DNA from: JAFGWO01 sp965603295
GTDB lineage: Bacteria; BMS3Abin14
Length of the DNA: 64,000 nucleotides
Direction: 5' to 3'
NCBI GenBank assembly: GCA_965603295.1
Contig: CBFDCL010000001.1
Span: 1 to 64,000, forward strand
Under the pieces are notes generated by a model. It was not told the DNA's origin. It ran no database searches and was given only the letters and a program-made list of their open reading frames with translations. How positions within the stretch are numbered: position 1 is the stretch's first letter; every line of letters starts with the position of its first letter. Both the position numbers and the translations under genes were made by a program. Positions 26,087 to 33,799 of the stretch are shown here, piece by piece.

Positions 26087-27730
26087 TTATTTCCCCAGTG
26101 CCTCAGCCAGGTCCTTGTCCACCTCCCCGATGGGGGCGATGCCGAAGTTGTCCACGAGCACCTGGAGAACGCCGGGCGTGATAAAAGCGGGCAGGGTCGG
26201 GCCCAGTTTGATGTTCCGGATCCCCAGGTGCAGCAGCGTCAGCAGGATGCAAACGGCCTTCTGCTCGTACCAGGACAGGATCATGGACAAGGGAAGGCTG
26301 TGAAGGTCCGTCTCGAAAGCGTCAGCCAGGGCCGATGCGATGCGGATGGCCGAGTAAGCGTCGTTGCATTGTCCAATATCCAGAAGTCGTGGGATGCCGC
26401 CGATGTCACCGAATTCCATCTTGTTAAACCGGTACTTTCCGCACGCCAGGGTAAGGATTACCGTGTCTTCGGGTGCCTTCTCGGCGAACTCGCTGTAGTA
26501 GTTGCGCCCGGGCTTGGCCCCGTCGCATCCTCCTATGAGGAAGAAGTGCCGGATGGCGCCCGATTTTACGGCGTCCACCACCGCCCCTGCAACGCCTAGA
26601 ACCGCGTTGTGGCCGAACCCCACAGTGATGTTTTTTGCTTCCATGTCCTCAGCAAAGCCTTCCGATTCAAGGGCAGCCTCGATGACCGGGGAAAAATCGT
26701 CATTGCCAACGTGCCTGACCCCTGGCCAGGCCACGAGGCCCGTGGTAAAGATGCGGGCTTCGTAGCTTTTGCGGGGTTTCTGGATGCAGTTGGTGGTCAT
26801 GAGGATGGCTCCAGGGAACGCATCGAACTCCTTGTGCTGGTCCTGCCAGGCTCCGCCATAATTACCTACCAGGTGACTGTATTTCTTGAGTTCCGGGTAG
26901 CCGTGGCAGGGGAGCATCTCCCCGTGGGTATAGACGTTGATCCCCTTTCCCTTCGTCTGTTTCAGAAGGATTTCCAGATCTTTCAGGTCATGGCCGGAAA
27001 CGAGGATCGCCTTGCCCTTGACCGGCGTGATACGTACCTGGGTTGGTTCCGGGTGTCCGTAAACCCCGGTATTGGCCTCGTCGAGCAGCTCCATGACCCT
27101 CAGGTTGACTTCGCCCACTCTCATGGCCATGGCCACCAGGTCATCCGCCGAATGGTCCGTCGTGAGGTAATCGAGGGCTTCATGGAAAAAGGCGTTTATC
27201 CTCTGGTCAGTTTTCCCGAGAATGAGGGCGTGGTCGGCATAGGCTGCCATACCCTTGAGGCCGTATAAAATGAGTTTTTCGAGACCTGCTGCATCGTCCC
27301 CGACAGCCCGCTGCCGTATGGTGATCCCCACCGCACCGGCCTGGGCGAGGAGTCCGGCTCGGTCCTGGCCGGGGGAGAAGGCGGCTGCTTCGGAAATCTC
27401 CTCGGGTTTTTTCCCTGCCTGTCCGCAGGCGTCCTCGTAAAGTATTCTGGCGCGGTCACGGATTTGGATGCCCTGCCGGATCATGGCCTCGATCCGGTCA
27501 GGGTCGAAGTTCACGTTGGTGACGGTGGTAAACAGCGCTTCGATGACGAAGCGATCGATCGATTGATCCGCGGCCCCCAGTTGCCGTGCCCGATGGGCGT
27601 ACTGGCTGATCCCCTGGACTGTGTGGATCAGGAGGTCCTGGAAGTCTGAAGTTTCGTCATCCTTGCCGCACACCCCGAACCTGTCGCATCCGGTCCCATG
27701 GGCGGTCTGCTCGCACTGGTAACAGAACAT
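26087..27730 (-). CDS. hcp: Hydroxylamine reductase / hybrid-cluster protein
   Basis: Hybrid-cluster protein; reduces NO and hydroxylamine and serves nitrosative-stress defence in anaerobes. From the ATG at 27730, with AAGGAGA upstream, it has 547 residues. The N-terminal MFCYQCEQTAHGTGCDRFGVC gives Cys spacing 3, 6, 15, 21 (CX2CX8CX5C), the [4Fe-4S] pattern of strictly anaerobic class I Hcp. Hybrid-cluster ligands are visible in HGEMLPCHGYPELK, TTNCIQKP, FLIGGCDGAKPGRNYY and LACGKYRFN. The upstream open frame to 28027 is repeat-derived and rejected. Probably regulated by the CRP/FNR-type site at 27819-27832. Confidence 0.96.
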   Translation of the reverse strand: MFCYQCEQTAHGTGCDRFGVCGKDDETSDFQDLLIHTVQGISQYAHRARQLGAADQSIDRFVIEALFTTVTNVNFDPDRIEAMIRQGIQIRDRARILYEDACGQAGKKPEEISEAAAFSPGQDRAGLLAQAGAVGITIRQRAVGDDAAGLEKLILYGLKGMAAYADHALILGKTDQRINAFFHEALDYLTTDHSADDLVAMAMRVGEVNLRVMELLDEANTGVYGHPEPTQVRITPVKGKAILVSGHDLKDLEILLKQTKGKGINVYTHGEMLPCHGYPELKKYSHLVGNYGGAWQDQHKEFDAFPGAILMTTNCIQKPRKSYEARIFTTGLVAWPGVRHVGNDDFSPVIEAALESEGFAEDMEAKNITVGFGHNAVLGVAGAVVDAVKSGAIRHFFLIGGCDGAKPGRNYYSEFAEKAPEDTVILTLACGKYRFNKMEFGDIGGIPRLLDIGQCNDAYSAIRIASALADAFETDLHSLPLSMILSWYEQKAVCILLTLLHLGIRNIKLGPTLPAFITPGVLQVLVDNFGIAPIGEVDKDLAEALGK

Positions 27731-27783
27731 GATGGTTATCTCCTTTTCTAAGATCAAAATAGTATCAGCATATCTTTTGCTGT

Positions 27784-27832
27784 CATGGAAAGTATATCGC
27801 GCCTTGTGCGGAGAAACCTTGACGGGGGTCAA
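27784..27832 (-). promoter_or_regulatory. Predicted hcp promoter with CRP/FNR-type operator
   Basis: Operator TTGAC-GGGG-GTCAA at 27819-27832, a perfect 5-bp inverted repeat with N4 spacing. On the minus strand TATACT (27796-27791) is a good -10 hexamer. With +1 at about 27784, the operator centre (27825.5) falls at -41.5, the class II activator position. No good -35 hexamer overlaps it, as expected for activator-dependent promoters. The implied 5' leader is about 54 nt. The regulator (HcpR, DNR or FNR-like) is inferred and is not in the window. Confidence 0.72.
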
Positions 27833-27904
27833 TAAACGGTGTTTGACGACCTGGCGAGGGGGCGACTGGGCGACGGGGAGGGAAGAGAGGGATCTAACCT
27901 CCAA

Positions 27905-28150
27905 TGCTTGCCAAGCCGTAGCTTTAGCGAAAGCTGGTCCAACGCCTGCCCACCGTAGCCTTGCGCGAAGGTGGGTCCAACGGGAGAGGCAGTTCAGAGT
28001 GCAAAGTTCAGAGTGCAGAGGGAACATTGTTGAGAATTGAGAATTGAGGGTTGGAAATCCAAGAATGCCGTTTGCTGTTTGTAGTTTGAAGTCGCGAATT
28101 TGAAATTGTATGTCTGGAACCAGGAACTAGGTACTAGGCACCAGATACTG
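27905..28150. repeat. Composite repeat region between hcp and SRAP genes
   Basis: Together with the hcp leader this fills a 403-bp gap. It contains two copies of a CCGTAGC-TTTAGCGAAAG / CCGTAGCCTTGCGCGAAGG element ending GGTCCAAC (27915-27980), GCAGTTCAGAGTGCAAAGTTCAGAGTGCAGAG units (27982-28020), GAGAATTGAGAATTGAGGG (28031-28052), GTTTGCTGTTTGTAGTTTGAA (28070-28090) and CTGGAACCAGGAACTAGGTACTAGGCACCAG (28113-28145), which contains the stop codon of the SRAP gene. Confidence 0.75.
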
Positions 28151-28805
28151 CCTTGATGTTCTCCGGCCCGTTGTTTCCCGGCGCGTTGACCTTCTTCGAC
28201 ACGTCCCAGGCGTCCATCTGCCCGGCGGGGTAAAGGACGAGGAGGGGAGACAATATCTCCGGGTCCTGAACGGCGTTGTCAAGCCACAGGTCGCGCTTGT
28301 CCCTGCGGATGATGGCAGGCATGCGGTCGTGGATGGGAGCGAGAAGTTCATTGGGCTGGGTGGTCACGATGCTGCAGGTGCGGATACTTTCCCCTTCCGG
28401 CGAAGTCCAGTCGGAGTAGAGCCCCGCGAACCCGAAGGGCCGTCCGTCCTTCATGGTGATGAAGACCGGTACCTTCCCCCCTTCGGTCTTGCGCCACTCG
28501 TAGAACCCGTCGGCGGCGATGAGGCACCGGTGTTTTTTAAAGGGTCCTTTAAAGCTCGGTTTTTCCGCCAGAGTCTCGGCTCGGGCGTTGATCATGCGGC
28601 TGCCGATGGACAGGTCTTTCGACCATGGGGGGATGAGGCCCCAACGGGCCAGCATGAGTTGGTTCCCGTCCTCGTTCACCACCACCGGAACGTCCTGCGT
28701 GGGGGCTATGTTCCAGGAGGGGCGGAGGGGGATCTCCGGACTCTGGAGGTTGAATTCCTGTTTTAGGAGGGGGAAAAGTTTAAATTGTACGTATCTGCCA
28801 CACAT
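28134..28805 (-). CDS. SRAP domain protein (HMCES/YedK family)
   Basis: Forms a protective thiazolidine crosslink with abasic sites in single-stranded DNA through Cys2. The start is therefore the ATG at 28805, giving MCGRYVQF with the catalytic cysteine at position 2, although an in-frame ATG lies five codons earlier. 223 residues. Family motifs: WNIAPTQDVPVV, ARWGLIPPWSKD, MINARAETLAEKPSF, RCLIAADGFYEWR (active-site Glu) and IHDRMPAII. The last codons (TCT GGT GCC TAG) come from the CTAGTAC repeat. The region immediately upstream is foldback element copy 2. Confidence 0.94.
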   Translation of the reverse strand: MCGRYVQFKLFPLLKQEFNLQSPEIPLRPSWNIAPTQDVPVVVNEDGNQLMLARWGLIPPWSKDLSIGSRMINARAETLAEKPSFKGPFKKHRCLIAADGFYEWRKTEGGKVPVFITMKDGRPFGFAGLYSDWTSPEGESIRTCSIVTTQPNELLAPIHDRMPAIIRRDKRDLWLDNAVQDPEILSPLLVLYPAGQMDAWDVSKKVNAPGNNGPENIKAVSGA

Positions 28806-28808
28806 ATC

Positions 28809-28976
28809 ATTTGTCGCCATAGTCCAAAGAGATAAGTCCTCAGAGATAAGGGTACTATGCTCAAACTTATCACGTATACTTAGGACTTAGGACCCATTTA
28901 TCCCATTCTCCTGCGCTGATAAACGTATTTTCATGCAAAGCGGCTTATTGGAACCGCTCCTCGGGAATCCTCACGT
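28809..28976. repeat. Foldback element, copy 2, with second module
   Basis: Arms AAGTCCT (28834-28840) and AGGACTT (28882-28888), inner arms GATAAG (28845-28850) and CTTATC (28866-28871). 55 of 63 bp match copy 1 (17258-17320). The second module (cccattctcctgcgctgataa at 28901, then gcggcttatt) comes after the foldback here but before it in copy 1, so the modules have changed order. The left end reaches to within a few bases of the SRAP start codon and probably covers that gene's promoter. Confidence 0.72.
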
Positions 28977-28982
28977 ACGTCA

Positions 28983-29016
28983 CAGTCCAGACTCCAGATA
29001 CCAGTAACTAGACACT
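28983..29016. repeat. CCAGACTCCAGATAC heptamer array at the MaoC gene 3' end
   Basis: Units AGTCCAG, ACTCCAG, ATACCAG, TAACTAG, ACACT. On the coding strand of the neighbouring minus-strand gene this supplies the TAG stop. An 11-bp perfect inverted repeat (29018-29044) abuts it. Confidence 0.75.
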
Positions 29017-29460
29017 CGGAGGAGCGAGCAGGGCTCGCTCCTCCGCATTCGGCAATATCCCGAACAACTGGCCCTCGATAACCGTTTCGTCCCTCTGGTT
29101 GACGAATATTGCCGAACACTTGACGCGCCCGCGCTCATCCATCTCGTCGATGGTGAGGGTACAGGTTACCGTGTCGCTGAAGTAGACGGGAAGGCGGAAG
29201 CGAAAGTTCATTCCTGAGGCCAGCATGGCAAGCTGGCCCCCGATCTCGGACATGAGACTGCCCACGTGAAGCCCGTGGCAGATCAGACCATCCAAACCTT
29301 TTCCCTTCGCATATTCCCTGTTGGAGTGCACCGGGTTGTGGTCGTTGGAAACATCGGTAAACAGATGGACGTCCTCTCCGGTGAAGGTTCGTGTGACGGA
29401 GAAGGAGTCCCCGACGGTGATTTCCCCCTCAATGAGTCTGCGGCGGATGGTGGCGGTCAT
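29008..29460 (-). CDS. MaoC-like (R)-specific enoyl-CoA hydratase
   Basis: Hot-dog fold hydratase of about 150 residues, start ATG at 29460 after GGAGAGA. The hydratase-2 motif FTDVSNDHNPVHSNREYA contains the catalytic Asp and His. GLICHGLHVGSLMSEIGGQLA and RFRLPVYFSDTVTCTLTI are family segments. Likely hydrates trans-2-enoyl-CoA; partners for fatty-acid or polyhydroxyalkanoate metabolism are not nearby. The C-terminal residues EERALLAPP are encoded by a perfect inverted repeat and the stop codon by a heptamer array, so this end may be recently altered. Confidence 0.9.
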   Translation of the reverse strand: MTATIRRRLIEGEITVGDSFSVTRTFTGEDVHLFTDVSNDHNPVHSNREYAKGKGLDGLICHGLHVGSLMSEIGGQLAMLASGMNFRFRLPVYFSDTVTCTLTIDEMDERGRVKCSAIFVNQRDETVIEGQLFGILPNAEERALLAPPSV

Positions 29461-29480
29461 TAATCTCTCCGGCAAGAAAA

Positions 29481-29592
29481 TTCCAAATTTCAAAATTGAT
29501 CTCAGATCAAAAAGTTCCTTGTGCGCATTTGTACCCGTGCATTAGTGCATTGAATCACGGATCTCAACCCCAAACCTCAAACTTCAAACTCA
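29481..29592. repeat. Heptamer array between patatin and MaoC genes
   Basis: TTCCAAATTTCAAAATTGATCTCAGATC (29481-29508), a GTGCATTAGTGCATTGAATCACGG block (29537-29561), and CTCAACCCCAAACCTCAAACTTCAAACTC (29563-29591). The last part encodes the final residues NEFEV and the stop of the patatin gene on the minus strand. Confidence 0.8.
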
Positions 29593-30419
29593 TTGTTTTG
29601 CCCGAGCTTCTCCCTCAACTCTTTCCTGAACCTCTTCACGTCCTCGGTCACTCCGGATAAAATCTCGCCCTTTTTATAAAAATCCATGAACTGGATGTTC
29701 GCGAGTTCGGGGTGAACCAGGATGTCCGGCCCCGAGGAGGACATTTTGCCCCTGACGATGGAGGCCTGCATGATCTGGAAGGTTGAGAAAATGTTCTCCA
29801 GCATGGAGGGTACAGGGTGCTCGTCGTCCGGGACTTTTTGCCCCGATACATCGATGGCCGCAAGGATGTCGCATTCGGACCGGATCAAATCGTAAGGGAG
29901 GGGGTTAACCGTGCTGCCGTCAGTAAGGACCCTGCCGCCGAGTTGATAGGGTTCCAGGAGGACGGGAACCGAGATGCTGGCACGGAGGGCCTGGATGAGC
30001 GGCCCAGACCGGAAAACAACCTCCTCGCGCTTCCAGAAGTCGGTGGCGACGATGCGAAGGTCGAGGGAAAGTTCCTCGAAGGAGAGAACCGGAAGGTGTC
30101 CCCTCAGGAAATCCTCCACTTTTTTCCCCTTGAGAACCCCGAGAGTGCTGAAAACGGAAAAGTCCAGCATGCCGGTCATCCGGCGAATCCCCATCCCGTC
30201 GAAGATTTCCTCGATTTGCCTGCCGGTGAGCCCCCCCGCGTAAAAAGCCCCGATCACCGCCCCGATGGATGTACCGGAAATGATGGAGGGGCGGATGTCC
30301 ATCTGGTCGAGAGTTTTCAAAAAGGCAATGTGGCACAGCCCCTTGGCCCCTCCGCCCCCCAGGGCCAGGCCGACACGACGGGTGCTCTTGTTTGCGGATT
30401 TCAATATAAGATCCAACAT
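29577..30419 (-). CDS. Patatin-like phospholipase (RssA-type)
   Basis: Serine lipid acyl hydrolase. Oxyanion loop ALGGGGAKGLCH, nucleophile elbow GTSIGAVIGAFYAGG with the catalytic Ser, and the dyad Asp in LTDGSTVNPLP (DGS instead of the common DGG) are intact. About 280 residues, no signal peptide seen. The start is uncertain: an ATG at 30443 or 30419 both lie in repeat DNA (CATCCAAGGTCCAAGG on the plus strand), and residues before RRVGLALGGGG have no family support. The last five residues and TGA stop are repeat-encoded. Confidence 0.9.
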   Translation of the reverse strand: MLDLILKSANKSTRRVGLALGGGGAKGLCHIAFLKTLDQMDIRPSIISGTSIGAVIGAFYAGGLTGRQIEEIFDGMGIRRMTGMLDFSVFSTLGVLKGKKVEDFLRGHLPVLSFEELSLDLRIVATDFWKREEVVFRSGPLIQALRASISVPVLLEPYQLGGRVLTDGSTVNPLPYDLIRSECDILAAIDVSGQKVPDDEHPVPSMLENIFSTFQIMQASIVRGKMSSSGPDILVHPELANIQFMDFYKKGEILSGVTEDVKRFRKELREKLGQNNEFEV

Positions 30420-30462
30420 CCAAGGTCCAAGGTTGAACTTCAAACTTCAAACTTGGAGTTTA
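30408..30462. repeat. Heptamer array between patatin and PLD-like genes
   Basis: AGATCCAACATCCAAGGTCCAAGG units (30410-30431) then TTGAACTTCAAACTTCAAACTTGG (30433-30457). It overlaps the likely start of the patatin gene and begins 5 bp after the stop codon of the PLD-like gene (both minus strand). Confidence 0.8.
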
Positions 30463-32022
30463 GAACGTTCCCGCCCCCCAACGCTCCTGGAAACGGTACA
30501 CCCCGGTTTTGATGAACCGTTTGAGCCCGTTTTCCTGCCAGTCCTCGTAGGGAAGAGTGTGGCTCAGGCCGTCGGAGTTATCCCAGAGGGTGTCGAAATA
30601 ACGGTTAAAAGCCGCGGTGATGTGAGGCGCGTTGTCCAGAAGGAGATCGGCCTCAAGGTTGAAGTTGCCGATGTTGCGCCTGGTCCAGTTGGCGGAACCG
30701 GTAATAAAGACGCTGTTTCCGGAATGCCTGTATATTATGGATGCTGATTTGGTGTGGAACTGTTCGCCGTGGGTGTCGGCCCAGCGAACGGAGATATCGT
30801 GTTCATCGGAAAGTTTCATCAGTTCGGCTGCCACGGGCCGATTGGGAATCCCTATCTTCCTCATTCCAAAAGCGTCGCGGTTCGCGTCCAGGATAAGACG
30901 GATGGTGACGCCCCGTTCGACGGCTTTTTTTATCGCTTCCACGATCTCCCTCTGGGAGAGATAAAACAGGGCGATACGGACCTCGTCCCCCATGCTGGTG
31001 CCTTCAAACAGGCTCACCAGGGAACGGCCCACGGCTCCCTCCGTGAGCACTTTGACTTCCGGCCATCCCGGGGCTGCTGCTGTGCCTCCTGTCAGGCCAA
31101 CTGCCTGCCTTCTGACGGACTCGGCCTTAAAAAGCAGGGCATCCGTTGTCCCGGTAATGAGGTTGTTTTGACCTTCCAGGCTCCATCGCAGAACCTCGAG
31201 CTCCGAGTGAAGAATCTCCAGAACCGATCGTCCCCTGACGTGGAGGGCCATGTTGGAATGAGCGGAGCTGCCGTCAGCGGGGTTGAGGCTTCCGATGAGC
31301 ATCTCCAGGCCGGTTTTTGAAGAACCGGCGACCACCACCTTCCGATGGTTGGCGTTGAACCTGAGCATCCTGCCGAACTGGAGAATCGATATTTCCGGCC
31401 CGCCTGTCTCGAAAGGGTTGGAAAGCCTCGGAGCCCCGGCCCATTTTTTAAACATGGGGGAGTTTAGGACCTTTTCAAGGATGGACCAGTAAGGAGCATA
31501 GATCCTGTTCGAATCCGAGAGGAAAGTAAGGTCGGTGGATACAACCGGTATCCCTGATTGGAAGAGGTCCTTGAAAAATCCCGGTTGGCTGGATCCGTAG
31601 ATGCGGTTGATCGGGTCGGAAAGAACGATAATGTCAAGGTCGGGTATTTCCTGCTTTCTTTGGATAAGGGCCTCGGCCAGTTCCGCAGACAGCTTGCGGT
31701 GTTCCCCGGGGACGCTTCCTTTCCAGGGGTTCCAGAGGAACATGTCGAGGAAGAGGAACCGGTCCGCCCTCCCGATCATGGCCAGGATCTCGTCGAAAAT
31801 CTCCTGGTTAAAGACCCGTTTACCGGCTGTGGGGTCCCAGGCCGTATCGTCGATGAGGAGCCTGATGTCCCCGGGGGGGGTGGGAACGTGTGCGGCTTCG
31901 ATGTCGAACCCCGGGGGCGCGGGTTTCAGGGTGTAAAGCAGTAGAGGGGAAAGGACAAGGGCAACGGCTGCAAGAGACCATATGGCGGTTGCCTTCCAGT
32001 GGCGGGAAAAGAGGTTTTTCAT
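30460..32022 (-). CDS. Phospholipase D-like protein, membrane anchored
   Basis: The 520-residue protein has an N-terminal membrane helix (ATAIWSLAAVALVLSPLLLYTL) and two PLD-type repeats. The first has NHRKVVVAG and then GSLNPADGSS (near residue 226); the second has FHTKSASI and then FITGSANWTRRN (near 422). In both, His, Lys and the downstream GS-N are present but the Asp of HxKx4D is replaced (Gly and Ile). Activity is therefore uncertain, although some PLD superfamily enzymes tolerate this. Start is ATG at 32022; a TTG at 32070 is the alternative. Confidence 0.85.
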   Translation of the reverse strand: MKNLFSRHWKATAIWSLAAVALVLSPLLLYTLKPAPPGFDIEAAHVPTPPGDIRLLIDDTAWDPTAGKRVFNQEIFDEILAMIGRADRFLFLDMFLWNPWKGSVPGEHRKLSAELAEALIQRKQEIPDLDIIVLSDPINRIYGSSQPGFFKDLFQSGIPVVSTDLTFLSDSNRIYAPYWSILEKVLNSPMFKKWAGAPRLSNPFETGGPEISILQFGRMLRFNANHRKVVVAGSSKTGLEMLIGSLNPADGSSAHSNMALHVRGRSVLEILHSELEVLRWSLEGQNNLITGTTDALLFKAESVRRQAVGLTGGTAAAPGWPEVKVLTEGAVGRSLVSLFEGTSMGDEVRIALFYLSQREIVEAIKKAVERGVTIRLILDANRDAFGMRKIGIPNRPVAAELMKLSDEHDISVRWADTHGEQFHTKSASIIYRHSGNSVFITGSANWTRRNIGNFNLEADLLLDNAPHITAAFNRYFDTLWDNSDGLSHTLPYEDWQENGLKRFIKTGVYRFQERWGAGTF

Positions 32023-32057
32023 GATCTCAGTGTGACCGCTTAGCCGGGATCGTGTCA

Positions 32058-32330
32058 ACAGTAGATCCAAGAGGAATCAAAGCCCAATGCCCAAAGACCA
32101 AAGAAAACACAGGTGATTAGTAACTGGTGACCCCTCGACAGGCTTCCTCCTTCGCCTGAAGCTTAGGTGGACAGGCAGGGGATCCGGGGGGTCCAGGGAA
32201 CAGAGTCCAGAGTCCAGAGAAAAGAAGGATCCAAGGTCCAACATCCAGGAAAACCACGTTAAACGTTAAACAATAAATGAAAAACGTTATTTCCCTCTGA
32301 GCACTGAACCCTGAACAGCTCTTCTGCCTC
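32058..32330. repeat. Compound repeat region upstream of PLD-like gene
   Basis: Lies in a 404-bp gene-free gap. AAAGCCCAATGCCCAAAGACC units (32079-32100), GTGATTAGTAACTGGTGA (32113-32130), a CCCTCGACAGGCTT fragment (32132-32145), a CCTTCGCCTGAAGCTTAGGTGGACAGG element (32150-32178), CAGAGTCCAGAGTCCAGAG units (32198-32221), ATCCAAGGTCCAACATCC, the GGAAAACCACG junction and CGTTAAACG units (32228-32275), and GAACCCTGAACAG (32307-32321). The rest (32331-32426) shows no feature beyond the ribosome binding site of the next gene. Confidence 0.8.
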
Positions 32331-32426
32331 ATTGAATCCTTGAAGACCGGGTCGATTAAGGATAACCTTTCCTGAACGGATTGGGCCGGTAGGGGGAAAC
32401 CTGGTGTATTGACAGGGAGGCAAGAA

Positions 32427-32717
32427 ATGTCCGAGAAAAAGAGCGTATGGAAAAATTTTACTACGGGGCAAACCTGGCTGCGGGGCTTGTTCATGCTCCT
32501 GTTCGCCCTGATTTACAGCTTCGCGGAGGTCATCGTTGGCATCGTGGTTCTGCTCCAGTTCCTGTTCGTCCTGTTCTCCGGCGAAGAGAATCGCCGGTTA
32601 AAGGAGTTTGGTGCGGGGCTGTCCGTCTATATCTACCGGATCATCGCGTACTGGACCTATAACTCGGAGGAGAAGCCGTTCCCCTTTGCCCCGTGGCCAG
32701 AGAGTGATGAGACATAG
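32427..32717 (+). CDS. DUF4389 family small membrane protein
   Basis: Uncharacterised membrane protein of 96 residues with two helices: LRGLFMLLFALIYSFAEVIVGIVVLLQFLFVLF forms a hairpin, and a conserved tail RLKEFGAGLSVYIYRIIAYWTYNSEEKPFPFAPWP follows. This tail, ending in a WTYNSEEKPFPF-type motif, defines the DUF4389 family. Function unknown. Start is ATG at 32427, 6 bp after GGGAGG. The region between this gene and the next contains a CTCCGTGTCTCCGCGT array (32824-32855). Confidence 0.85.
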   Translation: MSEKKSVWKNFTTGQTWLRGLFMLLFALIYSFAEVIVGIVVLLQFLFVLFSGEENRRLKEFGAGLSVYIYRIIAYWTYNSEEKPFPFAPWPESDET

Positions 32718-32823
32718 TTTCATCACCTCGGTGCGAAAGGCGCAAAGCGCTGGGATGCCCAAAAGGGAAAATCCAGGGATGGGTTGGAAATCTTTGAGGA
32801 GACAGGAGCTTCGATCCCCCCCT

Positions 32824-32855
32824 CTCCGTGTCTCCGCGTCTCCGTGTCAAACGGT
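32824..32855. repeat. Octamer array CTCCGTGTCTCCGCGT
   Basis: Four units of 8 bp (CTCCGTGT, CTCCGCGT, CTCCGTGT with variation). The same family lies at 33963-34000, where it is translated, and in the opposite orientation at 58424-58448. Confidence 0.75.
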
Positions 32856-32896
32856 CTAGACAAGAATTAACCTGTCTGTCACATAGAGAACCCCAT

Positions 32897-33799
32897 ATGA
32901 CCACCGATCCCCGATCCCATGTACCTCTTTCCGGAGGGGCACTCCTCATCTTAGTGTGCCTCATCTGGGGCGGGAACATGGTTTCCATCAAGTTCAGCAA
33001 CCAGGGGGTTCCTCCCATGATTGCTGCCACCCTGAGATCCGTTTTGGCGGCGGTATGTCTGTGGGGTTTTGCGGCACTCAGGGGAAAACGGGTGCTCCTC
33101 CGGGGGGCGGACCTCAAACACGGGATCGTCATAGGGATCCTCTTCGGTCTGGATTTTTTCTTCCTTTATTGGGGAACCGCTTTCACGGTGGCATCCCGGG
33201 CCATCATTTTCCTTTATACCCACTCCATCTGGGCCGCCATCGGAGCCCATTTCTTTCTCAAGGGAGACCGTCTCACTCCGATGAAAACCGGGGGCCTTCT
33301 CCTTGCATTCCTCGGTGTCGCATCGGTGTTCGGAGTCCGGTCAGAAGGACTCCCCCCGTCCTTCTGGATCGGGGATCTCATGGAGGTTGCCGCCGCCCTG
33401 TTCTGGGCCGCGACCACTCTATATATCAAGAGGGTTGCCAGCACGAGGCCCATTGACCATTACCAGACCCTTTTCGCCCAGCTGCTTTACTCTATTCCCG
33501 TTCTGGCCCTGGGTTGGCTGTTCCTGGACCTGGGCAAGCCGGTGACTCTTGACAGACTTGTCCTCGGGGCCCTGGCCTACCAGATTCTGCTTACGGCATT
33601 TTTCAGCTACGTTCTCTGGTTCTGGATGATTCACACCTACCCGGTGAGCCGTCTTGCCGCCTTTATCTTCCTCGCCCCCCTGTTCGGAGTTCTCCTGGGA
33701 GCGGTTGCTCAGGGGGATCCTATAACGATGCAGTTGATGATGGGGTTGGGGTGTGTCGGTGGAGGCATATATCTCGTAAATAAACCCCAGAAAAGTTAA
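32897..33799 (+). CDS. EamA-family (DMT superfamily) transporter
   Basis: Predicted ten-helix metabolite exporter of 300 residues from the ATG at 32897; the open frame to 32828 upstream is repeat-derived. Features are LILVCLIWGGNMVSIKFSNQGVPPMIAATLRSVLAA, YWGTAFTVASRAIIFLYTHSIWAAIGAHFFLKGDRLT in the first half and AYQILLTAFFSYVLWFWMIHTYPVSRLAAFIFLAPLFGVLLGA in the second. Only distantly similar to the first EamA gene at 25046, so not a recent duplicate. The last codons form the left arm of a perfect 18-bp inverted repeat. Confidence 0.9.
   Translation: MTTDPRSHVPLSGGALLILVCLIWGGNMVSIKFSNQGVPPMIAATLRSVLAAVCLWGFAALRGKRVLLRGADLKHGIVIGILFGLDFFFLYWGTAFTVASRAIIFLYTHSIWAAIGAHFFLKGDRLTPMKTGGLLLAFLGVASVFGVRSEGLPPSFWIGDLMEVAAALFWAATTLYIKRVASTRPIDHYQTLFAQLLYSIPVLALGWLFLDLGKPVTLDRLVLGALAYQILLTAFFSYVLWFWMIHTYPVSRLAAFIFLAPLFGVLLGAVAQGDPITMQLMMGLGCVGGGIYLVNKPQKS

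Noticed and set aside
27731..28027. Longer N-terminus for hcp
   Set aside because: Would place 99 repeat-derived residues before the conserved MFCYQC start and run through the predicted promoter and operator.
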